DNA of 64,000 bases from Dinoroseobacter sp034111085 (GCA_034111085.1 JAWUXZ010000052.1:1-64000); one strand, 5' to 3'. Shown: positions 49,136 through 59,056, counted from the stretch's first letter. Notes: generated by a model from the letters alone, not told the origin. Numbers and translations are program-made.

Positions 49136-49816
49136 ATGTCGATTTGGTCCCGCATAGGAGAAGCGCTCGCAGCCCTGCGCCAAGGTGAAGGCCTTGGTGC
49201 GATCTTTGACCGGCTGCGCGAGCCGCCCGAACGCTCGGTCGCGTTTGCGATTGCGGTGATCGCGCTTGGGGCCAAAATGGCGAAAGCCGATGGACACGTG
49301 ACCCGCGACGAGGTCACGGCCTTCCGCCAAGTTTTCACCATCCCCAAGTCCGAGGAAGCGAATGCCGCCCGCGTCTTCAATCTGGCCCGCGAAGATGTGG
49401 CCGGGTTTGAGGATTATGCCGCCCGCATAGAGCGCATGTTTGACGGCGAGCAACGTCCGCTGACCGACTTGATGGAAGGGCTGTTTCATATCGCTATGGC
49501 CGACGGCACCTACCATCCAGCCGAGGACGTGTTTCTTGGACGCGTGGCCGAGATTTTCGGGCTTGGCGATCCGTGTTTCAGGTCCCTGCGCGCGCAGTTT
49601 GTGCCCGATGCTCCGCGTGATCCGTATGAGATCCTTGGCGTGCCCTCAGGTGCCACTCTGGTGCAGATCAAATCAGCGTGGCGTCAGCTTGTGCGCGAAA
49701 CCCACCCCGACGCGATGATCGCGCGCGGTGTACCGCAAGAGGCGGTGAAGTTGGCCGAGAAACGCCTGATCACCATCAACCGCGCTTGGGAAGAAATTCG
49801 CGCGGCGTCGGCCTAA
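49136..49816 (+). CDS. DjlA-like protein (TerB and DnaJ domains)
   Basis: A 226-residue protein. Residues about 30-145 form a TerB domain (SVAFAIAVIALGAKMAKADG and MEGLFHIAMADGTYHPAEDV), the acidic DG motifs suiting divalent-ion binding. Residues about 160-226 form a J domain with RDPYEILGVPSGATLVQIKS and the HPD motif at 190-192, which activates DnaK-type Hsp70. Unlike E. coli DjlA there is no N-terminal transmembrane helix. It is followed at once by a phosphatase-like gene. Confidence 0.88.
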   Translation: MSIWSRIGEALAALRQGEGLGAIFDRLREPPERSVAFAIAVIALGAKMAKADGHVTRDEVTAFRQVFTIPKSEEANAARVFNLAREDVAGFEDYAARIERMFDGEQRPLTDLMEGLFHIAMADGTYHPAEDVFLGRVAEIFGLGDPCFRSLRAQFVPDAPRDPYEILGVPSGATLVQIKSAWRQLVRETHPDAMIARGVPQEAVKLAEKRLITINRAWEEIRAASA

Positions 49817-49821
49817 ATCCG

Positions 49822-50826
49822 GTGCGCTTTGCCACTTATAACGTCGAGTGGTTCGACGCGCTTTTCAACGGTGCAGGTGCATTGCGATCGGATGGCGGCT
49901 GGTCGGGGCGCTACAACGTGACCCGCGCCCAGCAGATTGCTGCTTTGGGGCGGGTGTTCCAAACGCTCGACGCTGACCTGGTGATGATCATTGAAGCACC
50001 AGATCACAGCCGGCACCGCAGCACCGTCACAGCGCTTGAGAGCTTTGCTGCGGCGTTCAACTTGCGTGCCCGCCGTGCGTTGATTGGCTTTTCAAACGAC
50101 ACCCAGCAGGAAATTGCGCTGCTCTATGATCCTGACGCGCTAAGCCCGCGCCATGATCCGCGCGCGACGAAGGACGCCCCGCAGTTTGATACGGCCTTGG
50201 CGATTGATGTCGATGTGGATGCAGCGCCTGAGACGATCCGGTTTTCCAAACCGCCCTTGGAGGTAGCACTTGAGACCGCCTCCGGCACGCCACTGCACCT
50301 GATTGGCGTTCACGCAAAATCAAAAGCGCCGCACGGGGCCACGACGGACGCAGAGGCAACGCGCATTTCCATCGCCAATCGGCGCAAACAGTTGGCGCAG
50401 TGTATCTGGTTGCGCAGGCGGGTGGATGCGCATCTGGCGGCAGGCGATAGCGTTGTGGTCATGGGCGATCTGAACGACGGACCGGGGCTGGACGCGTTCG
50501 AGCAGCTCTTTGGTCGCTCGGGCGTTGAGATTGTTTTGGGCGGCCCAGGGCAGACGCCCCTTTACGACCCGCACGCGGCGCAAGGCCTGTCGCGCCCGCT
50601 TGCAGCCACGCCGACCAGCGCGCGCTTTTTCAACCGCAAGACCAAGCGCTGGCTGAGTGTGCTGCTCGACTACATAATGGTGTCGCCCGACTTGGCGGCC
50701 AAGGATGGGGCGTGGCGAATTTGGCATCCGTTTGACGATCCAGAATGCTGGGCCGATGAGGGATTGCGGGACGCACTGCTGAGCGCGTCAGATCACTTCC
50801 CGGTGACGTGGGATATTGATCTCTAG
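49822..50826 (+). CDS. Endonuclease/exonuclease/phosphatase family protein
   Basis: The GTG at 49822, 6 bp after the DjlA-like stop, is the first sensible start (VRFATYNVEWFDALFNGAG); the longer frame from 49678 lies inside the J-domain gene. The 334-residue enzyme has the EEP-fold motifs: TYNVEWF, a LDADLVMIIEAPD segment with the catalytic Glu, VVMGDLNDGPG (D and N) and the C-terminal ASDHFPV (catalytic D-H). Predicted Mg2+-dependent phosphodiesterase or nuclease; substrate unknown. Confidence 0.85.
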   Translation: MRFATYNVEWFDALFNGAGALRSDGGWSGRYNVTRAQQIAALGRVFQTLDADLVMIIEAPDHSRHRSTVTALESFAAAFNLRARRALIGFSNDTQQEIALLYDPDALSPRHDPRATKDAPQFDTALAIDVDVDAAPETIRFSKPPLEVALETASGTPLHLIGVHAKSKAPHGATTDAEATRISIANRRKQLAQCIWLRRRVDAHLAAGDSVVVMGDLNDGPGLDAFEQLFGRSGVEIVLGGPGQTPLYDPHAAQGLSRPLAATPTSARFFNRKTKRWLSVLLDYIMVSPDLAAKDGAWRIWHPFDDPECWADEGLRDALLSASDHFPVTWDIDL

Positions 50827-50889
50827 CGACGTTTGCCCCTTCAAAGGCCCAGTGAAGTCCCCATATTGAGACCATCGAAGGAGGACGCC

Positions 50890-51195
50890 ATGACCAAATC
50901 CATCGCAACACTGGCCCTGATCGCAAGCCTAACGACGGCACCCGCGCTGGCCCAAGAGACCGACCAAAGCTTCGAGGAAGGCTTCAGCTTACTCGGCGAA
51001 GGCATGGCGCTGATAATGCGCGCGCTGGAAAGCGAGATGGCCCCAATGTTGGAAGCGCTTGGCGCAATGGTCGAGGACGCCAATGCCTACGAGTTGCCCG
51101 AGGTGCAGGAAAATGGCGACATCATCATTCGCCGCAAAGAACCCCTGACCCCTGAGCAGGACTTGGACCCAGAGACCGGCGCGACGGATCTTTAG
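50890..51195 (+). CDS. Small secreted hypothetical protein (101 aa)
   Basis: ATG 50890 follows GAAGGAGGACG, a strong ribosome site. The product has a cleavable signal peptide (MTKSIATLALIASLTTAPALAQ) and an acidic, helix-rich mature part (EEGFSLLGEGMALIMRALESEMAPMLEALG), ending in a charged tail. It should be periplasmic. No family is recognised. The stop overlaps the ppx stop region by 4 bp, convergently. Confidence 0.7.
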   Translation: MTKSIATLALIASLTTAPALAQETDQSFEEGFSLLGEGMALIMRALESEMAPMLEALGAMVEDANAYELPEVQENGDIIIRRKEPLTPEQDLDPETGATDL

Positions 51196-52745
51196 CGCAC
51201 CAGAACCCTCGCCTCAGCCTCGAGTGATTTCGCCAGACTTCGGAACCGCGCGTCAGACACTTCTCCGTGCAGCACAGCCAAGTCCGGGGTCAGGTGCAAA
51301 TCTAGCTCGCGCTTTTTCGGGAACCACTTGAGCGCCCCCATAAAGCCCGGCTCTTGCGCCGCAAGCATTGCGCCGAACCGCAGAGCTTTGCCGAGGATTT
51401 CGGCGCGCCGTTTGTCATCGTCTGAGATGAGACTAAACAGCGGCTCGAACCGGCTACCGCTGCGGCTGTTTTTGTAGCGGTGCAGCAGTGACAGGCCCAG
51501 AAACACGCGCTCGCTATGGGTCATGCCTGCGAGGTTGGCTTGGGTGGCGATGTCAAACACCACCTCCGAGCGGTAGTCAGGATGGGCGCGCCAGCCGACG
51601 TCATGCAGATGACAGGCGGCGCGCACGATGCGCAGCTGGTCGGGTTTTGCGGACCTGTAGAGCGGAGCGAGAAAGTCGTAGAGCGCCTTGCCAAAGCCGG
51701 GCATTCGCGCGCTTCGCGCTTCGGTAAAACGGCTGGCTTCGATCAAGGGATCACGGCGGCGTTGACCTTCGGACATCTCCTCGTAAAGCAGCCCCTCGCG
51801 GATACCGAAGCTGGACACGGCCACGCTGGACGGCTTGAACGTCGCCAGAAGCGGGCGCAGCACCGACATTGCCTTTGGGATCAGCGAGATACGCGCATGG
51901 CCGATGCCGGTGCGTTGGCGCAGATCCTCAAGTTCATGTTTTTCCACCCAATCCATCGTGGCGCGGATGGCTTTCGGCTTCATCTCGTATTCGTGCAGAA
52001 CTGCCAGCGGATAGCCTTGGCGTAACATGTCGAGGCGTGCGAGCGCCCGCCACGATCCGCCGACCAGATAAAGACGCTTGCCTGTGACAGGCACGGTTGC
52101 TGCCAGACCCGCAAGTTCGGTCTTGATATGGGCGCGCAATCCCTTCTTGCCGCCTTTCACATCTGCCAGTTTCAGTGGACCAAGCGCGGACGTGGCGCAG
52201 CGCCCGACGGTGCCCTTGGTGATTTCGGCGATCTCCATCGAAGACCCACCGATATCGCACATGATGCCGTCGGCGCCGGGCCAACCCAGCAGCACACCTT
52301 GGGCTGACAAACGCGCCTCTTCCGCGCCATCGATGACCCACAGCTTCAGGCCTGTGTTTGCCTCAATCTCAGAGCAGAACGCCGGGCCATCGGAGGCCTC
52401 GCGAATCGCCGCTGTGGCCACCGGAATAAGCGGGGTGACCTTCATGCCTTGGGCAATTTTGACAAATCGCGCAATGGCGGCGGCAGCCCTTAGCCGGCCC
52501 TCGGGGTTCAGCTTGCCGGAACGCGACAGGCCCGCCCCCAAGCCGCACATGACTTTTTCGTTGTAGAAATAAGCCGGTGCGCGCGCGGCCCCGTCGAACA
52601 CAACCATCCGCACTGAGTTTGAGCCGACATCGATCACGCCCACCCGGCTGAGCGCACGGGCTTCGGGTTCCAGCCACGTCTCATGGGTGTCATGCGAAAA
52701 GGGCGACCAGCCCAATTGCGTTACCGCATCTGCGTCCACGCGCAT
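51192..52745 (-). CDS. ppx: Exopolyphosphatase (Ppx/GppA family)
   Basis: A 517-residue protein. The ATP-ase fold starts with VGVIDVGSNSVRMVVFDGAA (phosphate loop 1 of the ASKHA superfamily) and DIGGSSMEIAEI (phosphate loop 2 at about 165). The C-terminal half contains CHLHDVGWRAHPDYRSEVVF, an HD-like helical domain. Ppx removes terminal phosphate from polyphosphate; a GppA activity on pppGpp is also possible. It lies 79 bp downstream of ppk1, a classic polyphosphate pair. Confidence 0.88.
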   Translation of the reverse strand: MRVDADAVTQLGWSPFSHDTHETWLEPEARALSRVGVIDVGSNSVRMVVFDGAARAPAYFYNEKVMCGLGAGLSRSGKLNPEGRLRAAAAIARFVKIAQGMKVTPLIPVATAAIREASDGPAFCSEIEANTGLKLWVIDGAEEARLSAQGVLLGWPGADGIMCDIGGSSMEIAEITKGTVGRCATSALGPLKLADVKGGKKGLRAHIKTELAGLAATVPVTGKRLYLVGGSWRALARLDMLRQGYPLAVLHEYEMKPKAIRATMDWVEKHELEDLRQRTGIGHARISLIPKAMSVLRPLLATFKPSSVAVSSFGIREGLLYEEMSEGQRRRDPLIEASRFTEARSARMPGFGKALYDFLAPLYRSAKPDQLRIVRAACHLHDVGWRAHPDYRSEVVFDIATQANLAGMTHSERVFLGLSLLHRYKNSRSGSRFEPLFSLISDDDKRRAEILGKALRFGAMLAAQEPGFMGALKWFPKKRELDLHLTPDLAVLHGEVSDARFRSLAKSLEAEARVLVR

Positions 52746-52824
52746 CCCCTTCGCGTCTCACCCGTTGGGCGGGACCATAGGAAAGGCGGTGCGGGCGGGT
52801 CAAGCGCCGACCAGCTGGGAGGGC

Positions 52825-55005
52825 TCAATCGTCGCGGCTATGGGCGAGTTTTGGCACGTCGCTGGCACCTGCTGATCCGCGCCCGGACAGCGACGGGTTT
52901 TCCATAAAGAAGCGGTGGCAGTTGAAGGCGCGTTTGCCCTCTTCAACCGGGTGACGCGTGAAGTCGCCATCAGGACCGAGCACCCAGCTTTGCGCCTCGT
53001 CGGCCAAGTTCGCGGCCATAATCTGACTAACGATCTGAGCTTTGACGGTGTTGTTGTTGATCTCCACCAGCGTTTCCACCCGACGTTTCAGATTGCGGCC
53101 CATCCAATCGGCGGAGCTGATAAACACCCGCGCCTTCTTCGAGGGCAACCCGTAGCCGTTGCCGAAACAGACGATGCGCGAGTGTTCTAAGAACCGCCCG
53201 ATGATGGATTTTACGCGGATGTTCTCGCTGAGGCCTTTGATACCGGGGCGCACACCGTTGATGCCGCGCACTACGAGGTTGATTTTGACCCCGGCTTGGC
53301 TGGCACCGTAAAGCGCGTCGATCACGTCAGGCTCGATGATGGAATTCATCTTTGCCCAAATCTCGGCGGGCCGACCAGCTTGGGCAAATTCAGCCTCACG
53401 TCCGATCATCTCGATGAGGTTGGATTTCATGTCGATGGGGCTGATCGAGAGGTTTTCGAGGCCAGCGGGTTGCGCGTAGCCGCCCACGTAATTGAACACC
53501 TTTGTGGCGTCGCGCCCCAGGGCTGCATCGCAAGTAAAAAAGCTGAGGTCGGTATAAATCCGCGCCGTGATCGGATGGTAATTGCCGGTGCCATAATGCG
53601 TGTAGGTCACCAGCTGTTTGCCCTCGCGCCGGACCACAGTGCTGATTTTCGCGTGGGTTTTATATTTGATAAAGCCGTAGACCACATGCGCGCCGGACCT
53701 CTCCAGCCGCCGCGACTGGCGAATATTGGCGGCCTCATCGAAGCGCGCTTGCAACTCGATTAGCGCAGTGACGGACTTTCCGTCCTCGGCGGCCTCGCAC
53801 AGAGCGGCCACAATCGGGCTGTCGCGCGAGGTGCGGTAGAGCGTTTGTTTGATCGCCACGACATCGGGATCGCGCGCGGCCTGTTGCAAGAAGCGAACCA
53901 CCATATCGAAGGTCTCGTAGGGGTGGTGCAGCAGCATGTCTTTCTGCTTGATCGCCGCGAACATATCGCCTTCGTGGTCTTGCACACGCTCGGGCACGCG
54001 CGGCGTGAAATTGGGCCATAGCAGGTCCGGGCGCTCGTCGAGCACCAGCTCTTTCAGGTCGGCCACACCGATAATGCCGCGCACCTCGATTGCCTCGGCC
54101 GGGGGTACGTTCAGCGCATCGGTGACGATTTCGGTCAACGCAGCGGGCGCACCTGCCGAGAATTGCAAGCGCACGACTTCGCCACGTCTGCGGCGTTTCA
54201 AGGCGGTCTCAAACTCACGCACGAGGTCTTCTGCTTCTTCCTCAAGTTCCAGATCGCTGTCGCGCAGGATGCGGAAGCCACATTGGGCTTTGATCTCGTA
54301 GCCGGGATATAGAAGCGGCACGTTAAGCAGCAGCAACTCTTCCAGCGGCAGAAAGCGGATGCGGCCCGAGCGGTCGGGCAGGCGGATGAACCGGTCGATC
54401 TGGGCAGGGATCGGCAGCAGGGCTTGCAATGTACGTCCGTCGCTGGGGCGCTCAAGGCCGAGGACCAGCGAATAGCCGGTGTTTGCGATGAATGGAAACG
54501 GATGTGCTGGATCAATTGCCAAGGGCGACAGGACCGGAAAGACATTTGACAAAAACAGCGCCGTAAGATGTTTGAGGTCGCCTTTGGTAAGTTTGGGGCG
54601 GGTCAGCAGCAGGATGCCTTCGCGCTCCATCTCTTTTTTGACCGTGGACCAGACCGATTGCTGTTCGGCCATCAACTTGCGCGCGTTGCGGTTGATTAAG
54701 ACAAGTTGCTGCGCAGGTGACAGGCCATCGGCGGCGGGCGTGGTGATGCCGCCGCGCGCCAATTCGCGCAGGCCTGCGACGCGGACGGAGTAGAACTCGT
54801 CCAAGTTCGTCGCACTGATCGACAGGAAGCGAACGCGTTCTAGCAGTGGCACACGCGGGTTGCTGGCCTCTTCTAGCACGCGCCAGTTGAAGCCAAGCCA
54901 GCTAAGCTCGCGGTTGAAGAACCGGGCAGGGCCTTCGCGGTCGGCTTTGAGGCGCTCAACAGGTGTGGGGAACGGTGCTTTGAGGAAATTGGCAGGTGTT
55001 GTCAT
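52825..55005 (-). CDS. ppk1: Polyphosphate kinase 1
   Basis: A 726-residue enzyme of usual length. The N-terminal domain includes RFFNRELSWLGFNWRVLEEA and FLSISATNLDEFYSVRVAGL; the catalytic C1/C2 domains include YKTHAKISTVVRREGK with H451 and RFLEHSRIVCFGNG with H608, corresponding to the two conserved His of E. coli Ppk. It polymerises ATP gamma-phosphate into polyphosphate. It is cotranscribed with hda and ppx on the minus strand; the hda stop lies 9 bp upstream of its start. Confidence 0.94.
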   Translation of the reverse strand: MTTPANFLKAPFPTPVERLKADREGPARFFNRELSWLGFNWRVLEEASNPRVPLLERVRFLSISATNLDEFYSVRVAGLRELARGGITTPAADGLSPAQQLVLINRNARKLMAEQQSVWSTVKKEMEREGILLLTRPKLTKGDLKHLTALFLSNVFPVLSPLAIDPAHPFPFIANTGYSLVLGLERPSDGRTLQALLPIPAQIDRFIRLPDRSGRIRFLPLEELLLLNVPLLYPGYEIKAQCGFRILRDSDLELEEEAEDLVREFETALKRRRRGEVVRLQFSAGAPAALTEIVTDALNVPPAEAIEVRGIIGVADLKELVLDERPDLLWPNFTPRVPERVQDHEGDMFAAIKQKDMLLHHPYETFDMVVRFLQQAARDPDVVAIKQTLYRTSRDSPIVAALCEAAEDGKSVTALIELQARFDEAANIRQSRRLERSGAHVVYGFIKYKTHAKISTVVRREGKQLVTYTHYGTGNYHPITARIYTDLSFFTCDAALGRDATKVFNYVGGYAQPAGLENLSISPIDMKSNLIEMIGREAEFAQAGRPAEIWAKMNSIIEPDVIDALYGASQAGVKINLVVRGINGVRPGIKGLSENIRVKSIIGRFLEHSRIVCFGNGYGLPSKKARVFISSADWMGRNLKRRVETLVEINNNTVKAQIVSQIMAANLADEAQSWVLGPDGDFTRHPVEEGKRAFNCHRFFMENPSLSGRGSAGASDVPKLAHSRDD

Positions 55006-55014
55006 GATATTAGT

Positions 55015-55713
55015 CTACTCCTGCGCGTCCTCGGGCGAAAGAGGCAGGTCGGATTGACGGTTCACGTCTAGGATATCACGCGCCAGATCGGCGGTGATCT
55101 TGCGGCGCTCGGCCATGGCGCGGCGGTCCATTTCAGCAACCAAGCGCCCGGCCTCCGCGAAAGAGCGTTCCATATGCAAGGTCAGGGTCGTCAGCGCGGA
55201 CGGAGATGGGACGAGCTGCCGATCTGCGAAAAGTTTAAGAAGGATGTACGACAGCAGGTCCTCATCAGGTGTCTCAAGCGCAATGGAAAGCGTGCCTTGG
55301 ATGCGGCTGGCCAGATCCGGCAGGGTAATGGGCCAGGTCGAGGGGGCGGCTTGTCCGGTCATCAATAGCCGTCCGCCAGCGCCTAGGATGCGGTTATGCA
55401 GGTGAAACAGCGCCTCTTCCAACGCGCGATCTCCGCCGATCTGGGGGACGTCTTCGACAACGATATGTGTGGCCTCAATCTGCGTGCCAATGTCTTGGGC
55501 CGCGATCACTTGCGCGCCCGCCATTTCGGCCCAGACATGTGCCAAATGGGTCTTGCCCGCCCCTTCGGGACCAAACAACACCAGCTTGCCGCTGGGCCAA
55601 GCTTGCCATCCTTCGATCAAAGTCATTGCCGCGCGGTTAGCGTACGATACGGCAAACTCCGCCCGCCCTAAGGCTGCGTGCAATGGCAACTCGAGCGGCA
55701 ATTGAGCGCTCAT
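55015..55713 (-). CDS. hda: DnaA regulatory inactivator Hda-like protein
   Basis: A 232-residue AAA+ domain related to domain III of DnaA: LVLFGPEGAGKTHLAHVWAE (Walker A), HIVVEDVPQIG (Walker B-like) and DLASRIQGTLSIALETPDED with DLLSYILLKLFADRQ. There is no DnaA domain IV. Hda with the sliding clamp stimulates ATP hydrolysis by DnaA; a clamp-binding motif may lie in the first residues (QLPLELPLH). It is 1 bp from the AI-2E gene stop and ahead of ppk1. Confidence 0.85.
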   Translation of the reverse strand: MSAQLPLELPLHAALGRAEFAVSYANRAAMTLIEGWQAWPSGKLVLFGPEGAGKTHLAHVWAEMAGAQVIAAQDIGTQIEATHIVVEDVPQIGGDRALEEALFHLHNRILGAGGRLLMTGQAAPSTWPITLPDLASRIQGTLSIALETPDEDLLSYILLKLFADRQLVPSPSALTTLTLHMERSFAEAGRLVAEMDRRAMAERRKITADLARDILDVNRQSDLPLSPEDAQE

Positions 55714-55714
55714 C

Positions 55715-56788
55715 TCAGCTATCCTCGTCAGGACGCCCGGCGAGGCCTTTGTAGAGAAGACTATCGGTGTAGCGGCCGACGCCGTAACGGGTCAGAACGC
55801 CGATGGAAGCAGCAACAGGAACCGCGACAAGCAGACCAACAAACCCGAACATCGCGCCGAACGCAGACAGCGCAAACAGCAGCCACACCGGGTGCAGACC
55901 GACAGAACTGCCCACAAGTTTCGGGGTAAGGATGTTGCCTTCCACCATCTGGCCGCCAAAGAAGATCGCAGCAATCAGCAAGATCCAAGGCCAATCGCCC
56001 CAGAACTGGAACAGCGCAATGCCAAGCGCCAAGCCGCCCCCGACGAGCGAGCCGACATAGGGGATGAAGGTCAGCAGCCCTGCAATCGCACCAATGACGA
56101 GGCCGAAGTTAAGGCCCACAAGCATCAAGGCGATGGAATAGAACCCGCCCAAGATCAGACATACCGTTAGCTGGCCGCGCACGAACGACGCGAGCACGCG
56201 GTCCACCTGATAGGCCAGATCGCTGATCACCGGGGCATGGTCGCGTGGCAAGAGCTGTTGAATCCGAGCCATCATGTTGTCCCAGTCGAGCAGCAGATAG
56301 AACGCCACGACAGGCACCACGACGATGAACACAATGGTGTTCAGAATGGAGATGGCCGAGGCAAAGACCTGCTGGAACACAGCGCCACCCTTGGACTGGA
56401 TAAATTCGCCAATGCTGGCAAGGGACTGGCGCAGGGTCGAGTCCGGGTCGTTGATCATCGGGAAGCGTTCCGACAAGCCACTCTGCAAGCGCGTAACCAA
56501 CTCTGGAGCCACGTTCACCAAGCCTATCAATTGCTCGATCATCAACGGGATCACGAGTAGGGCCGCGATAATGCACAAGATCAGCGCAATCAGCGAGATC
56601 ACGATGGTTGCCGCCAAGCGCGGCAGGCCCCAACGCTCAAGCAGATCCGCAATCGGGTCCATGGAATAGGCGACAGCGCCGCCCACGACGAAGGGCAAGA
56701 TGACGTCGCCAAACGCCCACATCAGGACGAAGAACACGACAGCGGCAACGCCCCAATAGCTCATCTGTTGGCGGACTGGCAGTCCCAT
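55715..56788 (-). CDS. AI-2E family (PerM-like) transporter
   Basis: A 357-residue protein with eight transmembrane segments. The start MGLPVRQQMSYWGVAAVVFFVLMWAFGDVILPFV, the central amphipathic part (about 60-150) and the C-terminal GAIAGLLTFIPYVGSLVGGGLALG with FFGGQMVEGNILTPKLVGSS match the AI-2E/UPF0118 family. Members include putative autoinducer exporters and Na+/H+ antiporters. It heads the minus-strand operon with hda, ppk1 and ppx and is divergent from proS. Confidence 0.88.
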   Translation of the reverse strand: MGLPVRQQMSYWGVAAVVFFVLMWAFGDVILPFVVGGAVAYSMDPIADLLERWGLPRLAATIVISLIALILCIIAALLVIPLMIEQLIGLVNVAPELVTRLQSGLSERFPMINDPDSTLRQSLASIGEFIQSKGGAVFQQVFASAISILNTIVFIVVVPVVAFYLLLDWDNMMARIQQLLPRDHAPVISDLAYQVDRVLASFVRGQLTVCLILGGFYSIALMLVGLNFGLVIGAIAGLLTFIPYVGSLVGGGLALGIALFQFWGDWPWILLIAAIFFGGQMVEGNILTPKLVGSSVGLHPVWLLFALSAFGAMFGFVGLLVAVPVAASIGVLTRYGVGRYTDSLLYKGLAGRPDEDS

Positions 56789-56949
56789 GGACGCTCTCCT
56801 AGCGCTTGATACGCCTCAGACATGGCGGGGCAGGCGGGGTATGGCAAGGCGGCGGGCGGAAGATCGGCGAAAAAAGTAGCGCTTCTTGCCGCTTTCCTCC
56901 CAATCGCCTAGAGCATTGGCAACCGTCATTCCTAACCCGCGAGTGCCTC

Positions 56950-58287
56950 ATGCGCCTGACCCGCTACTTCCTGCCCGTCCTCAAGGAAACGCCCTCCGAG
57001 GCGCAAATCGTCAGCCACCGCCTGATGCTGCGCGCGGGCATGATCAAGCAAGCCAGCGCCGGGATTTATTCGTGGCTGCCGTTGGGCTTCAAAGTCCTCA
57101 AGAAGATCGAGGATATCGTGCATGAAGAACAACAGCGCGCGGGCCATATCCCGATGCTGATGCCGACCTTGCAGGGCGCGGATCTGTGGCGCGAGAGCGG
57201 GCGCTATGATGATTACGGCGAGGAAATGCTGCGCATCACCGACCGCCACGGACGCGATATGCTGTACGGCCCCACCAACGAGGAGCTGATAACAGACATC
57301 TTCCGCGCCAATGTGACCAGCTACAAAGACCTGCCGCTGACGCTCTATCATATCCAATGGAAATTCCGCGACGAGATCCGCCCGCGTTTCGGCGTCATGC
57401 GGGGCCGCGAGTTCCTGATGAAGGACGGCTATAACTTCGATCTGACCAAGCAGGACGCACTGCACGCCTATAATCGCCACCTCGTCAGCTATCTGCGCAG
57501 CTACGAGCGTATGGGGCTGCAAGCGATCCCGATGCGCGCGGACTCGGGGCCGATTGGCGGCGACGACACCCATGAGTTTCTGGTGCTGGCCGAGACAGGC
57601 GAGAGCGAAGTTTTCTACGACTCGGCTGTGACTGACCTGAGTTTTGGCGACCGCGAGATCGACTATGACAATGTCGATCAATGCGCAGGCGTGATGCAGG
57701 AGTTCACCGAGCTCTATGCGCGCACCGACGAGACCCATGACGAGGCCGCTTTCAACGCCATTCCAGAAGAGCGCCGCCGCGTTGCCCGAGGCATCGAGGT
57801 TGGCCAAATCTTCTACTTCGGCACCAAATACTCCGAAGCAATGGGCGCAACCGTTCAAGACAGCGAAGGCAACAAGGTCCCGGTCCATATGGGCAGCCAC
57901 GGCATCGGCGTGTCGCGTTTGCTGGGCGCGATCATTGAGGCCAGCCATGACGACAAGGGCAGCATCTGGGCCGAGGGTGTGACGCCGTTCCATGCGGGGA
58001 TCGTGAACCTCAGGCAGGGCGACGAGGGCACCGATGCGGCGTGTGAAGGGATTTACGCGGCGCTGACGAAGGCCGGGCTTGAGCCGCTCTATGATGATCG
58101 CAACGAGCGGGCAGGTGGAAAATTCGCAACGATGGACCTGATTGGGTTGCCATGGCGCATCACCGTCGGGCCGCGCGGTCTGAAGAATGGTGTGGTGGAA
58201 CTGACCTCACGCAAAACCGGCGAAAGCGTCGAGATGAGCGCCGAGGATGCGGTGGCGCGGGTCGTGGAGATTTATGCAGGGGTTTGA
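56950..58287 (+). CDS. proS: Prolyl-tRNA synthetase, short type without editing domain
   Basis: The start is ATG 56950 (MRLTRYFLPVLKETPSEAQI); the longer frame from 56806 overlaps the AI-2E promoter. The 445-residue class II synthetase has motif 2 (WKFRDEIRPRFGVMRGREFLMKD), the MGSHGIGVSRLLGA motif 3 and the C-terminal anticodon-binding domain from about 345. The INS editing domain found in E. coli-type ProS is absent, as known for alphaproteobacteria, so Ala-tRNA-Pro must be cleared by a free-standing YbaK/ProXp protein. Confidence 0.94.
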   Translation: MRLTRYFLPVLKETPSEAQIVSHRLMLRAGMIKQASAGIYSWLPLGFKVLKKIEDIVHEEQQRAGHIPMLMPTLQGADLWRESGRYDDYGEEMLRITDRHGRDMLYGPTNEELITDIFRANVTSYKDLPLTLYHIQWKFRDEIRPRFGVMRGREFLMKDGYNFDLTKQDALHAYNRHLVSYLRSYERMGLQAIPMRADSGPIGGDDTHEFLVLAETGESEVFYDSAVTDLSFGDREIDYDNVDQCAGVMQEFTELYARTDETHDEAAFNAIPEERRRVARGIEVGQIFYFGTKYSEAMGATVQDSEGNKVPVHMGSHGIGVSRLLGAIIEASHDDKGSIWAEGVTPFHAGIVNLRQGDEGTDAACEGIYAALTKAGLEPLYDDRNERAGGKFATMDLIGLPWRITVGPRGLKNGVVELTSRKTGESVEMSAEDAVARVVEIYAGV

Positions 58288-58432
58288 GGCGGAGTAGGGC
58301 GGGTCTTGCCGCCTGTGCGAATCCATCAAGCCAGTTCTAGGGCCTGAATCCTCGCAAAGGGATTTGGGCCTGTGCTCGAATACAGAACTGAGGCTCTTTC
58401 GAAAGAGGCTTTCGCCGTGTTAACCTAACCCC

Positions 58433-59056
58433 ATGAAAACCATCCTAGCCTTCGGCGACAGCCTCACATTCGGCGCACCGCCCGACGACATGCCGCGCCA
58501 CGCACGCAATGACCGTTGGCCTATGGCGCTGCAAATCGGGCTGGGCCATGAGTATGAGGTCATTCCTGAGGGCCTCAACGGGCGCACAACCGTCTTTGGC
58601 GACCCGATCACCAGCTTTCTGCGGGCAGGCTCGGACGCGCTGCCGACGCTACTTCACACCCATCAACCGCTCGATCTGGTGATCGTTATGCTCGGCGTTA
58701 ACGATATTATGGTGGCCGAGCGTTCTGCCCGCGCCGCGACCCGAGGCATGGCGCGGCTGGTCGAGATCATCCGCACGCACCCCTATCTTGACCCATCGTG
58801 GACCCCGGAAATCCTACTGGTTGCACCGCCCCCGCCGATCACCGATGCCGCAGGCGAGATTACCGAACGTGACCTGACCGAAACCCGCCAGCTCGGCCCC
58901 CGCTATGAGGCTCTTGCTGGCGCGCTTGGCACGGGCTTTTTCGACGGCGGCACCGTCACGACCGGCGCGCTTCCCGACGGCGTCCATCTGAGCGCTGAGG
59001 GCAGCAGCGCGCTAGGCACCGCCCTCGTGGACGTGGTGCACGCGCGCATTGGCTGA
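58433..59056 (+). CDS. SGNH/GDSL hydrolase (arylesterase-like)
   Basis: A 207-residue protein without signal peptide. The catalytic blocks are FGDSLTFGAPPD (Ser10; block I), GLNGRTTVFG (block II), VIVMLGVNDIM (block III) and DGVHLSAEGSSALG (block V, Asp and His). It resembles the RhaE/arylesterase-type lipases with bacterial EstA-like length. The last 45 bp overlap the end of the convergent CDF gene on the other strand. Confidence 0.87.
   Translation: MKTILAFGDSLTFGAPPDDMPRHARNDRWPMALQIGLGHEYEVIPEGLNGRTTVFGDPITSFLRAGSDALPTLLHTHQPLDLVIVMLGVNDIMVAERSARAATRGMARLVEIIRTHPYLDPSWTPEILLVAPPPPITDAAGEITERDLTETRQLGPRYEALAGALGTGFFDGGTVTTGALPDGVHLSAEGSSALGTALVDVVHARIG

Noticed and set aside
58394..58407. 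CTCTTTCGAAAGAG palindrome before the GDSL hydrolase gene
   Set aside because: A 14-bp palindrome is short; it may be a binding site but nothing else supports a specific interpretation.
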